Source of the DNA: Streptomyces sp. NBC_00236
GTDB lineage: Bacteria; Actinomycetota; Actinomycetes; Streptomycetales; Streptomycetaceae
NCBI RefSeq assembly: GCF_036195045.1
Contig: NZ_CP108100.1
Coordinates: 5,270,001-5,334,000 of the forward strand
DNA length: 64,000 nt
Direction of reading: 5' to 3'
Made by a program: the position numbers and the translations under genes. Position 1 is the first letter of the stretch. Every line of letters begins with the position of its first letter. Positions 1 through 8,002 of this stretch are shown piece by piece. The notes beneath the pieces were generated by a model. That model made no database searches, was not told where the DNA came from, and saw only the letters and a list, made by a program, of their open reading frames with translations.

Positions 1-1062
1 GACGAGCCGACCGCGGTGCTCGTCCCGCAGGAGGTGGACGCGCTCTTCGCGAACCTCCGCGAGCTCAAGGCCGAGGGTCTCACCGTCATCTTCATCTCGC
101 ACAAGCTCGGCGAGGTCCTCTCGGTCGCCGACGAGATCACGGTGATCCGGCGCGGTACGACGGTGGGCACCGCCGACCCGGCCCACACCACGACCAAGCA
201 GCTCGCCGAGCTCATGGTCGGCAGCGAACTGCCGTCGCCCGAGACGCGTGAGTCCACGGTGACGGATGAGCCGATGCTCCGCGTCGAGGGGCTCTCCCTC
301 ACCATGACGGACCCGGACGGAGTCGTCCGCGACGTCCTGTCCGACGTCGGCTTCACCATCCACAAGGGCGAGATCCTGGGCATCGCGGGCGTCGAGGGCA
401 ACGGCCAGACCGAGCTGATCGACGCGCTCATCGGGATGAAGTCCGCGGACAGCGGAGTGATCACCCTGGGCGACGAGGACATCTCCCGCGTGCCCACCCG
501 CAAGCGGCGCGAGAGCGGCATCGGCTACATCCCCGAGGACCGGCACCGGCACGGAGTCCTGCTGGACGCCCCGCTCTGGGAGAACCGCATCCTCGGCCAC
601 GTCACCGAGAAGCCCAACAGCCGCGGCTTCCTGCTCGACCCCAAGGCGGCCCGCCAGGACACCGTGCGGATCGTGCGCGAGTACGACGTCCGCACCCCCG
701 GCATCGAGGTCACGGCCGCCTCCCTCTCCGGCGGCAACCAGCAGAAGCTGATCGTCGGCCGCGAGATGAGCCACGCGCCGAAGCTCCTGATCGCCGCCCA
801 CCCCACCCGCGGCGTGGACGTCGGCGCGCAGGCGCAGATCTGGGACCAGATCCGCGACGCCCGCCGCGAAGGACTCGCCGTCCTGCTCATCTCGGCGGAC
901 CTGGACGAGCTCATCGGGCTCTCCGACACCCTGCGCGTCATGTACCGAGGACAGCTCGTCGCGGACGCCGACCCCGCCACCATCACCCCCGAGGAACTGG
1001 GCTCGGCCATGACCGGTGCCGCCGCAGGTCACCTCGAAGCAGCACCGGAGGACGAGGCCTGA
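1..1062 (+). CDS. Nucleoside/sugar ABC transporter ATP-binding protein, 5' end missing
   Basis: The reading frame is open from base 1, where it already encodes the Walker B motif DEPTAVL of a first nucleotide-binding domain, so the start lies left of the window. The H-loop (FISHKL) follows. A second domain has a degenerate Walker A (GVEGNGQTEL), the signature LSGGNQQK and Walker B LLIAAHPTRGVD. Two fused domains with a degenerate second one are typical of NupA/YufO/RbsA-type ATPases that power uptake of nucleosides or sugars. The next gene starts inside its stop (ATGA), and two BPD_transp_2 permeases plus cytidine deaminase follow, which favours nucleosides as the substrate. A BmpA-like binding protein is expected upstream, outside the window. 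Confidence 0.93.
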   Translation, partial: DEPTAVLVPQEVDALFANLRELKAEGLTVIFISHKLGEVLSVADEITVIRRGTTVGTADPAHTTTKQLAELMVGSELPSPETRESTVTDEPMLRVEGLSLTMTDPDGVVRDVLSDVGFTIHKGEILGIAGVEGNGQTELIDALIGMKSADSGVITLGDEDISRVPTRKRRESGIGYIPEDRHRHGVLLDAPLWENRILGHVTEKPNSRGFLLDPKAARQDTVRIVREYDVRTPGIEVTAASLSGGNQQKLIVGREMSHAPKLLIAAHPTRGVDVGAQAQIWDQIRDARREGLAVLLISADLDELIGLSDTLRVMYRGQLVADADPATITPEELGSAMTGAAAGHLEAAPEDEA

Positions 1063-2180
1063 TGAAGAAACTCGACAAGGACCGGCTGATCCTCGGCTTC
1101 GCCGGGCCGGCACTCGCCCTGGTCGTCGCCTTCGCGCTCAGCACCCTGGTGCTGCTCGTGTCGGACCGCGACCCCTTCGAGCTGTACCGGCTGCTGTTCG
1201 AGCAGGCGTCGTACTCCGACGTACAGGTACTGATCATCAACCAGGCCGGTACGTACTACCTCGCCGCTCTCGCGGTCGCGGTCGGCTTCCGGATGAACCT
1301 CTTCAACATCGGCGTCGACGGCCAGTACCGCCTCGCGGCGATGATGGCCGCGCTCGTCGGCGCCAGCGTCGACCTTCCCGGACCGTTCCAGATCGCCCTG
1401 ATCGTCGTCGTGGCGATGCTGGTGGGCGCGTTCTGGGCCGGTATCGCCGGCATCCTCAAGACGACCCGGGGAGTGAGCGAGGTCGTCTCGACGATCATGC
1501 TCAACTCCATCGCGACCTCCCTGATCGCCTGGCTGATCCTGCCGAAGAACTTCGGTGACCAGGCAGCCGGATCCAACAACCTCACGACCGGCGAGATCCA
1601 CGAGGGGGGCTGGTTCCCGGGACTGTCCCTGGGCCCCGAGTCCGGCGAGATCTACGGATTCACCTTCGTCGCCGCCGGCTGCGGCCTCGTGTACTGGTTC
1701 GTCCTCAACCGCACCCGCTTCGGCTTCGACCTGCGGGCCACCGGCGCCAGTGAGAGCGCCGCCCAGGCCTCCGGTGTGGACGCCAAGAAGATGATCCTCA
1801 CCTCCATGCTGATCTCCGGCGCGGTCGCCGGTCTGGCGGGCATGCCGACGCTGCTCGGCGACACCCACACGTACAGCCTCGACTTCCCGGTCGGCATCGG
1901 CTTCACCGGCATCACCATCGCCCTGCTCGGCCGGAACCACCCCGTGGGCATCGCGCTCAGCGCCCTGCTGATCGCGTTCCTGGACAAGGCCTCTTCCCCG
2001 CTCGACCAGTTCGGGTTCGAGAAGGAGATCGCCACGATCATGCAGGGCCTGATCGTGATCTCCGTCGTCATCAGCTACGAACTGGTCCGCCGTTACGGGA
2101 CCCGCCGTCAGCAGCAGAAGGTCGGCGAAGAGCTCGCCGCCGGCCACGCCCTCACGACCGAGAAGGAGGCGGCCCTGTGA
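1062..2180 (+). CDS. Nucleoside ABC transporter permease (NupB/YufP-like)
   Basis: A 372-residue polytopic membrane protein with repeated hydrophobic segments and the conserved patch YYLAALAVAVGFRMNLFNIGVDGQ, typical of branched-chain/ribose-type permeases (BPD_transp_2). The start ATG overlaps the ATPase stop by one base step (ATGA) and is preceded by GGAGGAC. It should form one half of the membrane channel with the next gene. The short cytosolic tail is rich in Gln and Lys. The substrate, nucleosides, is inferred from the cytidine deaminase at the end of the same operon. Confidence 0.92.
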   Translation: MKKLDKDRLILGFAGPALALVVAFALSTLVLLVSDRDPFELYRLLFEQASYSDVQVLIINQAGTYYLAALAVAVGFRMNLFNIGVDGQYRLAAMMAALVGASVDLPGPFQIALIVVVAMLVGAFWAGIAGILKTTRGVSEVVSTIMLNSIATSLIAWLILPKNFGDQAAGSNNLTTGEIHEGGWFPGLSLGPESGEIYGFTFVAAGCGLVYWFVLNRTRFGFDLRATGASESAAQASGVDAKKMILTSMLISGAVAGLAGMPTLLGDTHTYSLDFPVGIGFTGITIALLGRNHPVGIALSALLIAFLDKASSPLDQFGFEKEIATIMQGLIVISVVISYELVRRYGTRRQQQKVGEELAAGHALTTEKEAAL

Positions 2181-3439
2181 GCACCAGCAAAGTCTCCGCC
2201 GCACGCGTCGCCCCCAAGAGGGGCGGCGGCCGCAAGCTCTCCCTGCCCGTCGTCCTGCTGATCATCGCCGGCGCGCTCGCCCTCGTCTCGCTGGTCCGGC
2301 TGATCAGCGGCGCGAACGACATCACCTCCGTCGGCCAGGTCGGGGGCGCCCTCGAACTGGCCGTTCCCATCGGCCTCGCCGGCCTCGGCGGTCTGTGGGC
2401 CGAGCGGGCCGGCGTCGTCAACATCGGGCTCGAGGGCATGATGATCCTCGGCACCTGGTTCGGTGCCTGGGCCGGATTCCAGTGGGGCCCCTGGGTGGGC
2501 GTCCTGTTCGGCATCATCGGCGGCGCGCTCGGCGGTCTGCTGCACGCGGTCATGACGGTCACCTTCGGCGTGAACCACATCGTCTCCGGTGTGGCCATCA
2601 ACATCCTCGCCGTCGGCGTCACCCGCTACCTCTCGAACTTCACCTTCGCCGACGAGCCCGGCGGCTCCTCCAAGCAGTCCCCCCGCCTGGAGGAGATCGA
2701 CAAGATCACCATCCCAGGACTCTCCGACTGGTTGCAGGACCTCCAGCAACACCACTGGTTCTTCGTCTCCGACCTCGCCGGCATCATCGGCGGGCTGGTG
2801 ACCGGACTGTCCCTGCTGACCGTCGTCGCCCTGCTGCTGATCCCCGTCACCTGGTGGGTGCTGTGGCGCACGGCGTTCGGCCTGCGGCTCCGCTCCTGCG
2901 GCGAGAGCCCCGTGGCCGCCGAGACCCTCGGCGTGAACGTCTACAAGTACAAGTACATCGCCGTCGTCATCTCCGGCGGACTAGCCGGTCTCGGCGGTGC
3001 CTTCCTCTCCATCGTCGCCACCAGCATCTACCAGGAGGGCCAGACCGGCGGCCGCGGATACATCGGTCTCGCCGCGATGATCTTCGGTAACTGGATGCCC
3101 GGCGGCATGGCGCTCGGCGCCGGACTCTTCGGCTTCACCGACAGCCTCAAGCTGCGCGGCGGTGCGGAGAACGTGCACGCGATGCTGCTGCTCCTGGCGA
3201 TCCTGCTGGTGATCGCCGCCTTCTGGCAGCTGTACCGGAAGAAGTACGTGGCCGCCGTGATCTCGGCCGCCTGCTCCGCGGTCCTGTTCACCTGGTACGC
3301 GCTCACGGACCAGGTCCCGAGCCAGTTCGTCGACGCCGCCCCGTACGTCACCACGCTGCTCGTGCTGGCCCTGTCGTCCCAGCGGCTGCGGATGCCCAAG
3401 GCGGACGGCGTGCCGTACCGCAAGGGCGAGGGCAAGTGA
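2177..3439 (+). CDS. Nucleoside ABC transporter permease (NupC/YufQ-like)
   Basis: A 420-residue permease, the second channel subunit. The GTG start overlaps the previous stop (GTGA). The conserved stretch GGLWAERAGVVNIGLEGMM is the YufQ/NupC hallmark, and FGVNHIVSGVAINILAVG and GRGYIGLAAMIFGNW lie in later membrane segments. It is about 100 residues longer than many homologues: it has a basic N-terminal lead (KRGGGRK) and an extra pair of hydrophobic segments near the C-terminus (LLILAILLVIAAFW and VISAACSAVLFTW). It is translationally coupled to the first permease and to cdd. Confidence 0.92.
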   Translation: MSTSKVSAARVAPKRGGGRKLSLPVVLLIIAGALALVSLVRLISGANDITSVGQVGGALELAVPIGLAGLGGLWAERAGVVNIGLEGMMILGTWFGAWAGFQWGPWVGVLFGIIGGALGGLLHAVMTVTFGVNHIVSGVAINILAVGVTRYLSNFTFADEPGGSSKQSPRLEEIDKITIPGLSDWLQDLQQHHWFFVSDLAGIIGGLVTGLSLLTVVALLLIPVTWWVLWRTAFGLRLRSCGESPVAAETLGVNVYKYKYIAVVISGGLAGLGGAFLSIVATSIYQEGQTGGRGYIGLAAMIFGNWMPGGMALGAGLFGFTDSLKLRGGAENVHAMLLLLAILLVIAAFWQLYRKKYVAAVISAACSAVLFTWYALTDQVPSQFVDAAPYVTTLLVLALSSQRLRMPKADGVPYRKGEGK

Positions 3440-3840
3440 CGACGGGCGTCATGACCGCGGCCGGCTGGGAAGCGCTGCGTACGGCCGCCCGGGACGCGAT
3501 GTCCCGGGCGTACGCCCCGTACTCGGGCTACCCGGTCGGCGCGGCCGCCCGCGTCGACGACGGCCGCACCGTCGTCGGCTGCAACGTCGAGAACGCCTCG
3601 TACGGCATCGGACTGTGCGCCGAGTGCGGACTGGTCTCCCAGCTGCACGCCACCGGCGGCGGCCGGCTGACCCACTTCACCTGCGTGGACGGCTCGGGCG
3701 AGATCCTGGTGCCGTGCGGCAGGTGCAGGCAGCTGCTGTACGAGTTCGGCGGACCGGAACTCGTCCTGGAGACCCCGGACGGCTTCCGCACGCTCGACGA
3801 GATGCTTCCGCAGGCCTTCGGGCCCGCGCACCTCGGCTAG
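3436..3840 (+). CDS. cdd: Cytidine deaminase
   Basis: A 134-residue zinc enzyme converting (deoxy)cytidine to (deoxy)uridine. Visible motifs are the substrate loop PYSGYPVGAA, the zinc and catalytic motif CAECG (Cys and the proton-shuttling Glu) and PCGRCRQ with the other two zinc cysteines. Length fits the tetrameric short-chain class. GTG at 3436 overlaps the permease stop (GTGA) and is chosen for coupling; an in-frame ATG at 3451 is the alternative. As the last gene of an importer operon it acts directly on imported pyrimidine nucleosides, and its uridine product can feed the phosphorylase encoded just downstream. Confidence 0.95.
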   Translation: MTTGVMTAAGWEALRTAARDAMSRAYAPYSGYPVGAAARVDDGRTVVGCNVENASYGIGLCAECGLVSQLHATGGGRLTHFTCVDGSGEILVPCGRCRQLLYEFGGPELVLETPDGFRTLDEMLPQAFGPAHLG

Positions 3841-3845
3841 CCAAG

Positions 3846-3882
3846 CGCCGGACGGGCCCGCACACGGCGGGCCCGTCCGGCG
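3846..3882 (+). terminator. Terminator of the nucleoside uptake operon
   Basis: A 16-bp perfect inverted repeat (3846-3861 with 3867-3882, 5-base loop ACACG) starts 6 bases after the cdd stop. It is followed by a pyrimidine-rich tract (TCTCTCTTCTCCTC). It separates the importer operon from deoA. Confidence 0.85.
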
Positions 3883-3893
3883 TCTCTCTTCTC

Positions 3894-3909
3894 CTCTATG
3901 CGCGTAGAG
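3894..3909 (+). promoter_or_regulatory. Palindromic nucleoside-gene operator overlapping the deoA promoter
   Basis: CTCTATGCGCGTAGAG is a 16-bp near-perfect palindrome with one mismatched pair. It matches the motif CTACGCGCGTAG seen before add, deoC and the purine nucleoside phosphorylase. Its right edge merges with a -10-like TAGAGT (3905-3910), so a protein bound here would block the promoter. The binding protein is unknown. Confidence 0.6.
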
Positions 3910-3960
3910 TCAACGGGACTCATGCGTACGCACACGTACCGGCCGGAAGGACTCCAGGAC

Positions 3961-5238
3961 ATGGACGCCATCTCCGTCATCCGCACCAAGCGGGACCGAG
4001 GCGAGCTGACCCCCGAGCAGATCGACTGGGTCATCGACGCGTACACCCGCGGCGAGGTCGCCGACGAGCAGATGTCCGCGCTGGCCATGGCGATCCTGCT
4101 GAACGGCATGAACCGCACGGAGATCGCCCGCTGGACCGCCGCGATGATCGCCTCCGGCGAGCGGATGAACTTCGACGCGCTCTCCCGCCCCACCACCGAC
4201 AAGCACTCCACCGGCGGCGTCGGCGACAAGATCACCCTGCCGCTCGCCCCGCTGGTCGCCGCCTGCGGCGCCGCCGTACCGCAGCTCAGCGGCCGCGGCC
4301 TCGGCCACACCGGCGGCACCCTCGACAAGCTGGAGTCCATCCCCGGCTGGCGCGCGCACCTCTCGAACGCCGAGATGCTGAACGTCCTCGACACCACGGG
4401 CGCCGTCATCTGCGCGGCCGGTGACGGCCTGGCCCCCGCCGACAAGAAGCTGTACGCGCTCCGCGACGTCACCGGCACCGTCGAGGCCATCCCGCTCATC
4501 GCCAGCTCGATCATGTCCAAGAAGATCGCCGAAGGCACCGGCGCACTCGTCCTGGACGTCAAGGTCGGCTCCGGCGCCTTCATGAAGACCATCGAGGACG
4601 CCCGCGAACTGGCCTCCACCATGGTCGCGCTGGGCACCGACAGCGGAGTGCGCACGGTCGCCCTGCTCACCGACATGGCCACCCCGCTCGGCCTCACCGC
4701 CGGCAACGCCCTGGAGGTCCGCGAATCCGTGGACGTCCTGGCCGGCGGCGGTCCGAAGGACGTCGTCGACCTCACCCTGGCGCTCGCCCGCGAGATGCTG
4801 GACGCGGCCGGACTCAAGGACGCCGACCCGGAGAAGGCCCTCGCGGACGGCTCCGCGATGGACGTCTGGCGCCGGATGATCTCCGCCCAGGGCGGCGACC
4901 CGGACGCCACGCTCCCGGTGGCCCGCGAGCAGCACGTCGTCACGGCCCCGTCCTCCGGCGTCCTGACCCGCCTCGACGCCTACGACATCGGTGTGGCCGC
5001 CTGGCGCCTCGGTGCGGGCCGCGCCCGCAAGGAGGACCCGGTCCAGGCCGGCGCGGGCATCGAACTGCACGCGAAGCCGGGCGACGAGGTCACGGCGGGA
5101 ATGCCGCTGCTGACGCTGCACACGGACACCCCGGAGAAGTTCGAGTACGCGCTGAAGGCGCTGCCGGACGCGTACGACATCGCACCGTCCGGCACGCCGT
5201 TCGCCGCCGTCCCGGTGGTGCGGGAACGTATCGCCTGA
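3961..5238 (+). CDS. deoA: Thymidine (pyrimidine nucleoside) phosphorylase
   Basis: A 425-residue enzyme that splits thymidine, deoxyuridine and probably uridine with phosphate into base and (deoxy)ribose-1-phosphate. The family signature lies around residue 80: KHSTGGVGDK (phosphate and ribose contacts) and SGRGLGHTGGTLDKLESIPG. Start choice: ATG 3961 has GGAAGGA about 12 bases upstream and gives the usual family N-terminus MDAISVIRTKRDRG. In-frame ATGs at 3898 and 3922 lie within or at the edge of the operator/promoter. Deoxyribose-1-phosphate made here needs the mutase and DeoC encoded about 32 kb away, which carry the same operator. Confidence 0.95.
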   Translation: MDAISVIRTKRDRGELTPEQIDWVIDAYTRGEVADEQMSALAMAILLNGMNRTEIARWTAAMIASGERMNFDALSRPTTDKHSTGGVGDKITLPLAPLVAACGAAVPQLSGRGLGHTGGTLDKLESIPGWRAHLSNAEMLNVLDTTGAVICAAGDGLAPADKKLYALRDVTGTVEAIPLIASSIMSKKIAEGTGALVLDVKVGSGAFMKTIEDARELASTMVALGTDSGVRTVALLTDMATPLGLTAGNALEVRESVDVLAGGGPKDVVDLTLALAREMLDAAGLKDADPEKALADGSAMDVWRRMISAQGGDPDATLPVAREQHVVTAPSSGVLTRLDAYDIGVAAWRLGAGRARKEDPVQAGAGIELHAKPGDEVTAGMPLLTLHTDTPEKFEYALKALPDAYDIAPSGTPFAAVPVVRERIA

Positions 5239-5270
5239 CCTGCTCCGACCTGCGACTTCCTCATACAGGT

Positions 5271-5304
5271 GAACGGGACCGGTGGACTGCCACCGGTCCC
5301 GTTC
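5271..5304 (+). terminator. Terminator after deoA
   Basis: A perfect 15-bp inverted repeat, 5271-5285 with 5290-5304, with a 4-base loop (ACTG), lies 32 bases after the deoA stop. It has no T-run, as is usual in Streptomyces. Confidence 0.8.
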
Positions 5305-5346
5305 GGCATGCTGGACTCGGTGACGCACCGATAAGAGGAGACCGCC

Positions 5347-5937
5347 ATGAGCGCACTCACCGTCGACCCCGCGCCGGGCTTCGGCCAGGACTGGGACGAC
5401 CTCGTCCGGATCTGGGAGGAGACGGACGCGCCCGAGGGCTGCAAGGTGGAGATCATCGAGGGGATCGTCACTGTGTCGCCACCGCCGTCCAAGGACCACA
5501 ACACCACCGCTGAACTGCTCCAGCGCAGGCTCTACGGCGTCATCCCGGAGGACTGGGGGATCTACCAGACCCTCGGCGTCTCCGTGCCGGGCCGGGCCGG
5601 ACTCTACATCCCCGACCTCGTCGTGCTGCCGCGCGCGGTCGCCACCGGGCCGGGCAATCGCGTCCCGGCGGAAGAGGCACGGCTCGTCGTCGAGATCACC
5701 TCGCAGGCCAACGCCAACCACGACCGCATCGGCAAGGTGCACGGCTACGCGAAGGCCGGCGTCGAGCTCTTCCTCCTCCTCGACCCGTGGCACTCCGGCC
5801 GCCCCACCGCCACGCTGTACGGGGAGCCGGCCGACGGCACGTACCGCGTGCTGGACACGGTCGAGTACGGCGAGAAGCTGAGGCTGCCCGAGCCGTTCGG
5901 GCTGGACCTGGACACCGGGGTGTTCCCCGTCAGCTGA
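5347..5937 (+). CDS. Uma2-family (DUF820) PD-(D/E)XK nuclease-like protein
   Basis: A 196-residue protein of the Uma2 family. The nuclease-like core is visible: a Glu in the first helix (KVEIIEG), YIPDLVVLP supplying the PD motif, LVVEITS supplying the E-x-hydrophobic step, and a downstream Lys/Tyr helix (KVHGYAKAGVELFLLLDP). AGAGGAG sits 10 bases before the ATG. Uma2 genes are numerous in streptomycetes and their role is unknown. It appears monocistronic, standing between the deoA terminator and a STAS gene. Confidence 0.85.
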   Translation: MSALTVDPAPGFGQDWDDLVRIWEETDAPEGCKVEIIEGIVTVSPPPSKDHNTTAELLQRRLYGVIPEDWGIYQTLGVSVPGRAGLYIPDLVVLPRAVATGPGNRVPAEEARLVVEITSQANANHDRIGKVHGYAKAGVELFLLLDPWHSGRPTATLYGEPADGTYRVLDTVEYGEKLRLPEPFGLDLDTGVFPVS

Positions 5938-5969
5938 GACGCATCCCCGGCCCGCGATGAGTTTCACCC

Positions 5970-6296
5970 GTGCCACCGGTCTCCCAGGGTATGGATTCCT
6001 TGCCACCGGCCGTCCTCGTCGTTTCCGGGCGCCTCACCCGGGCCGGTACGCCCCGCCTCTGTGCCGATCTGGAGGCGATACTGACCGCTTCGGAAGCCGC
6101 CGTGGTCGACTGCGACGTGGGCGGCATCGTCGAGCCGGACCTGGCCTCCGTCGAGGCGATCGCCCGTCTGTCCCTGGTCGCGCGCAGGGCGGGCGGCAGG
6201 CGGCTGCGGCTGCGCGGGACGCCGCCCGAGCTTCAACTCCTCCTTGATCTGGTGGGGTTGAGCGAGGTGGTCGGGCTGGCGGAGACGCCGCTGTAG
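5970..6296 (+). CDS. STAS-domain (anti-anti-sigma-like) protein
   Basis: A 108-residue single-domain protein. The pattern PAVLVVSGRLTRAG, then VVDCDVGGIVEPDLASVEAIARL, then RRLRLRGTPPELQLLLDLVGL follows the beta/alpha order of STAS domains, with the phosphoacceptor region read as DLASVEAIARL. It may be an anti-anti-sigma factor or an MlaB-like lipid-transport subunit. No anti-sigma kinase is adjacent. GTG 5970 and ATG 5991 are both possible starts, and neither has a strong ribosome binding site. Confidence 0.65.
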   Translation: MPPVSQGMDSLPPAVLVVSGRLTRAGTPRLCADLEAILTASEAAVVDCDVGGIVEPDLASVEAIARLSLVARRAGGRRLRLRGTPPELQLLLDLVGLSEVVGLAETPL

Positions 6297-6448
6297 CGGC
6301 GGATCCGCGGAGTGCCGACGCGGCTGCGTCGAATCCTCTCGCCGGACAGGGGCACGCTCGCACCCGTCGCAGGGCCGGGCCCAGTCGGTGTTTTGGGCCC
6401 GGAGCGGGCCCGTGGACCTATGGTCGGATCGCCGTCGCCTCCCTAGTG

Positions 6449-6462
6449 TCTATGCGTGTAGA
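6449..6462 (+). promoter_or_regulatory. Degenerate copy of the nucleoside operator upstream of the M23 peptidase
   Basis: TCTATGCGTGTAGA differs from TCTACGCGCGTAGA at two positions and overlaps a -10-like TAGATA (6459-6464). It may be a weak or diverged site for the same regulator, or simply a promoter with chance resemblance. Confidence 0.3.
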
Positions 6463-6467
6463 TAAAT

Positions 6468-6510
6468 GACGTGGGCACCTCAAGCGCTGGGTTCGCGAGG
6501 CGCCCACGTC
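6468..6510 (+). other. Stem-loop in the leader of the M23 peptidase gene
   Basis: Arms 6468-6481 and 6497-6510 pair over 14 bp with one A-C mismatch and a 15-base loop. It starts about where the TAGATA promoter would begin transcription and ends 40 bases before the ATG. A structured 5' leader is plausible. The bases after it (GCCCGAATCAGCAGACCT) recall the 3' end of ydaO c-di-AMP riboswitches, but the conserved 5' half is absent. Confidence 0.5.
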
Positions 6511-6550
6511 GACAACTCGTGCCCGAATCAGCAGACCTGAGGGAGCGAAC

Positions 6551-7525
6551 ATGTGCGATTCCTGCGCAGCGGCGGAAGAGGCGACGGCGGAGGACCCGGA
6601 GACGCGCGCCGGCCTGTCCCGGCGGGGACTGATCGCCGGGACGGGGCTCGGGCTCGGCCTTGCCGCGCTGGGCCTCGCGAGCGGAGCCACGACGGCCTCC
6701 GCGGCCACGGCGAAGAACGGCAAATGGGCCAATCCCGCGCTCGGCCGGTTCCCCGCCGGCGGACACTACGGGGCTTCCCGGGGTGGCGCCGCGCACGCCG
6801 GTCAGGACGTCTCCAACTCGACGGGCACCGGTGTCTACGCGGCGGCCGCAGGCACGGTTGTCCGACGTTCGTGGGGAGGCGGCCTGACCGGCCGGACCGG
6901 CAACGCCCTGGTCATCGCGCACGGCAACGGCCAGTACACCTACTACGGTCACCTCAACGCCTACCGGGTCGCACTCAACGCCAAGGTCGCCGCGGGCCAG
7001 CGCATCGCCGACATGGGAGCCACCGGCAACGTGACGGGTCCCCACCTGCACTTCGAGACACACACGGGACGGCTCGGCGCCACGACCAACCCGGTCACCT
7101 TCATGGCGGCCCGGGGCGTCCACCTGGGCGGCGGCTGGCCCCGGATCGACCCCGGCGCGAGCGGCAGGACAGTCGTCGTCATTCAGTTCCTGATGAAGCA
7201 GCGCGGCTACGGCCTGGTCGCCGACGGGCAGTACGGCTCGGTCTCGTCCAACGCCGTCAAGCGCTTCCAGAAGGCCAAGGGCCTGGTGGCCGACGGCCAG
7301 GTGGGACCGGCGACCTGGCCGCATCTCGTCTACACCCTGCGAAAGGGCAGCGGATCCCACGTCCGGGCCCTGCAGAACGCGCTCAACAAGCGCAGCGCCG
7401 GTCTGGCGGTCGACGGCACGTTCGGCCCCGTCACCACGAGCGCCGTGCGCTCCTACCAGAAAGCCAACCGGTTGGTCGTCGACGGAGAGGCAGGCCCGGT
7501 GACCTGGCGGGCACTGGTCGGCTGA
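6551..7525 (+). CDS. Secreted M23 metallopeptidase with two peptidoglycan-binding domains
   Basis: A 324-residue cell-wall lytic enzyme. The N-terminus has a twin-arginine signal (SRRGLIAG, then a hydrophobic stretch ending near ASA at about 52). The M23/LytM domain (about 65-195) shows the zinc motifs HAGQDV and PHLHFE, so glycyl or D-alanyl peptide cross-links are the likely target. Two PG_binding_1 repeats follow, each with the DGxxGxxT-type motif (VADGQYGSVSSNAVKRFQ and VDGTFGPVTTSAVRSYQ). The leader carries a stem-loop and an operator-like site. GGGAG lies 7-12 bases before the ATG. Confidence 0.92.
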   Translation: MCDSCAAAEEATAEDPETRAGLSRRGLIAGTGLGLGLAALGLASGATTASAATAKNGKWANPALGRFPAGGHYGASRGGAAHAGQDVSNSTGTGVYAAAAGTVVRRSWGGGLTGRTGNALVIAHGNGQYTYYGHLNAYRVALNAKVAAGQRIADMGATGNVTGPHLHFETHTGRLGATTNPVTFMAARGVHLGGGWPRIDPGASGRTVVVIQFLMKQRGYGLVADGQYGSVSSNAVKRFQKAKGLVADGQVGPATWPHLVYTLRKGSGSHVRALQNALNKRSAGLAVDGTFGPVTTSAVRSYQKANRLVVDGEAGPVTWRALVG

Positions 7526-7531
7526 CGGTGT

Positions 7532-7567
7532 GCCGGGCCCGTCGGCAATGCTCCGGCGAGGCCCGGC
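7532..7567. terminator. Weak hairpin between convergent genes
   Basis: Eight-base arms (7532-7539, 7560-7567; GCCGGGCC/GGCCCGGC) with a 20-base loop lie between the convergent peptidase and small membrane protein genes. It could act in both directions. Confidence 0.35.
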
Positions 7568-7588
7568 GCGATCGGGCCGAACCTCGGA

Positions 7589-8002
7589 TCAGCCTCCGCC
7601 CACGGCCGAGTCGCAGACCACCCGGATGAGACGGGTCCGCGCGCCGGGCCCCGCCTCCGCACGCTTCGGCAGCACGTCGGACGCCCATGGCGCCGACGTG
7701 CCCTGGACCGGTACCGGACGCGGCATCGGAGTCGATGACAAGCCCGGCGCCGGAGCCGATGAAGCACCGGGCGCCGGGGCGGAGGCCGCGCCCGGTCCCG
7801 GCGACCGCTCCGCGGCCCGCGCTGCCGCCTCCGCGCAGTCGAACTCCGGCTGCGGACCCGGCTCCGCACCCGAGGCCGGCGGCACGACGCGGGCCGGCCC
7901 CGAGGTCGCGGCCGGCTCACCCACCCACTGCGTGAACCCCCACCCCGCGACGGCCAGCACCACCCACCCGGCAACCAGCCCCCGCAGCAGCCGCGGCCTC
8001 AC
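7589..8002 (-). CDS. Small single-pass membrane protein coupled to an ECF sigma factor
   Basis: A 137-residue protein of no recognised family. GTG 8002 overlaps the sigma factor stop (GTGA), which fixes the start and implies coupled translation. One membrane segment (LVAGWVVLAVAGWGFTQWV, about residues 8-26) follows a short basic cytosolic end. The rest is extracytoplasmic and rich in Pro, Ala, Ser and Gly, with two cysteines (EFDCAEA and RVVCDS). The position suggests a regulator or sensor for the sigma factor, but no anti-sigma helix bundle is visible and the cytosolic part is only about 7 residues. Confidence 0.65.
   Translation of the reverse strand: MRPRLLRGLVAGWVVLAVAGWGFTQWVGEPAATSGPARVVPPASGAEPGPQPEFDCAEAAARAAERSPGPGAASAPAPGASSAPAPGLSSTPMPRPVPVQGTSAPWASDVLPKRAEAGPGARTRLIRVVCDSAVGGG

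Noticed and set aside
3898..3924. Upstream in-frame ATG codons (3898, 3922) as the deoA start
   Set aside because: They lie inside or at the edge of the palindromic operator and promoter; ATG 3961 has a ribosome binding site and the family N-terminus.
6468..6550. Full c-di-AMP (ydaO) riboswitch before the M23 peptidase
   Set aside because: Only a weak likeness of the 3' end is seen; the conserved GGGGAACC-type and GGGUGAAUC-type segments are missing, so I list only a stem-loop.
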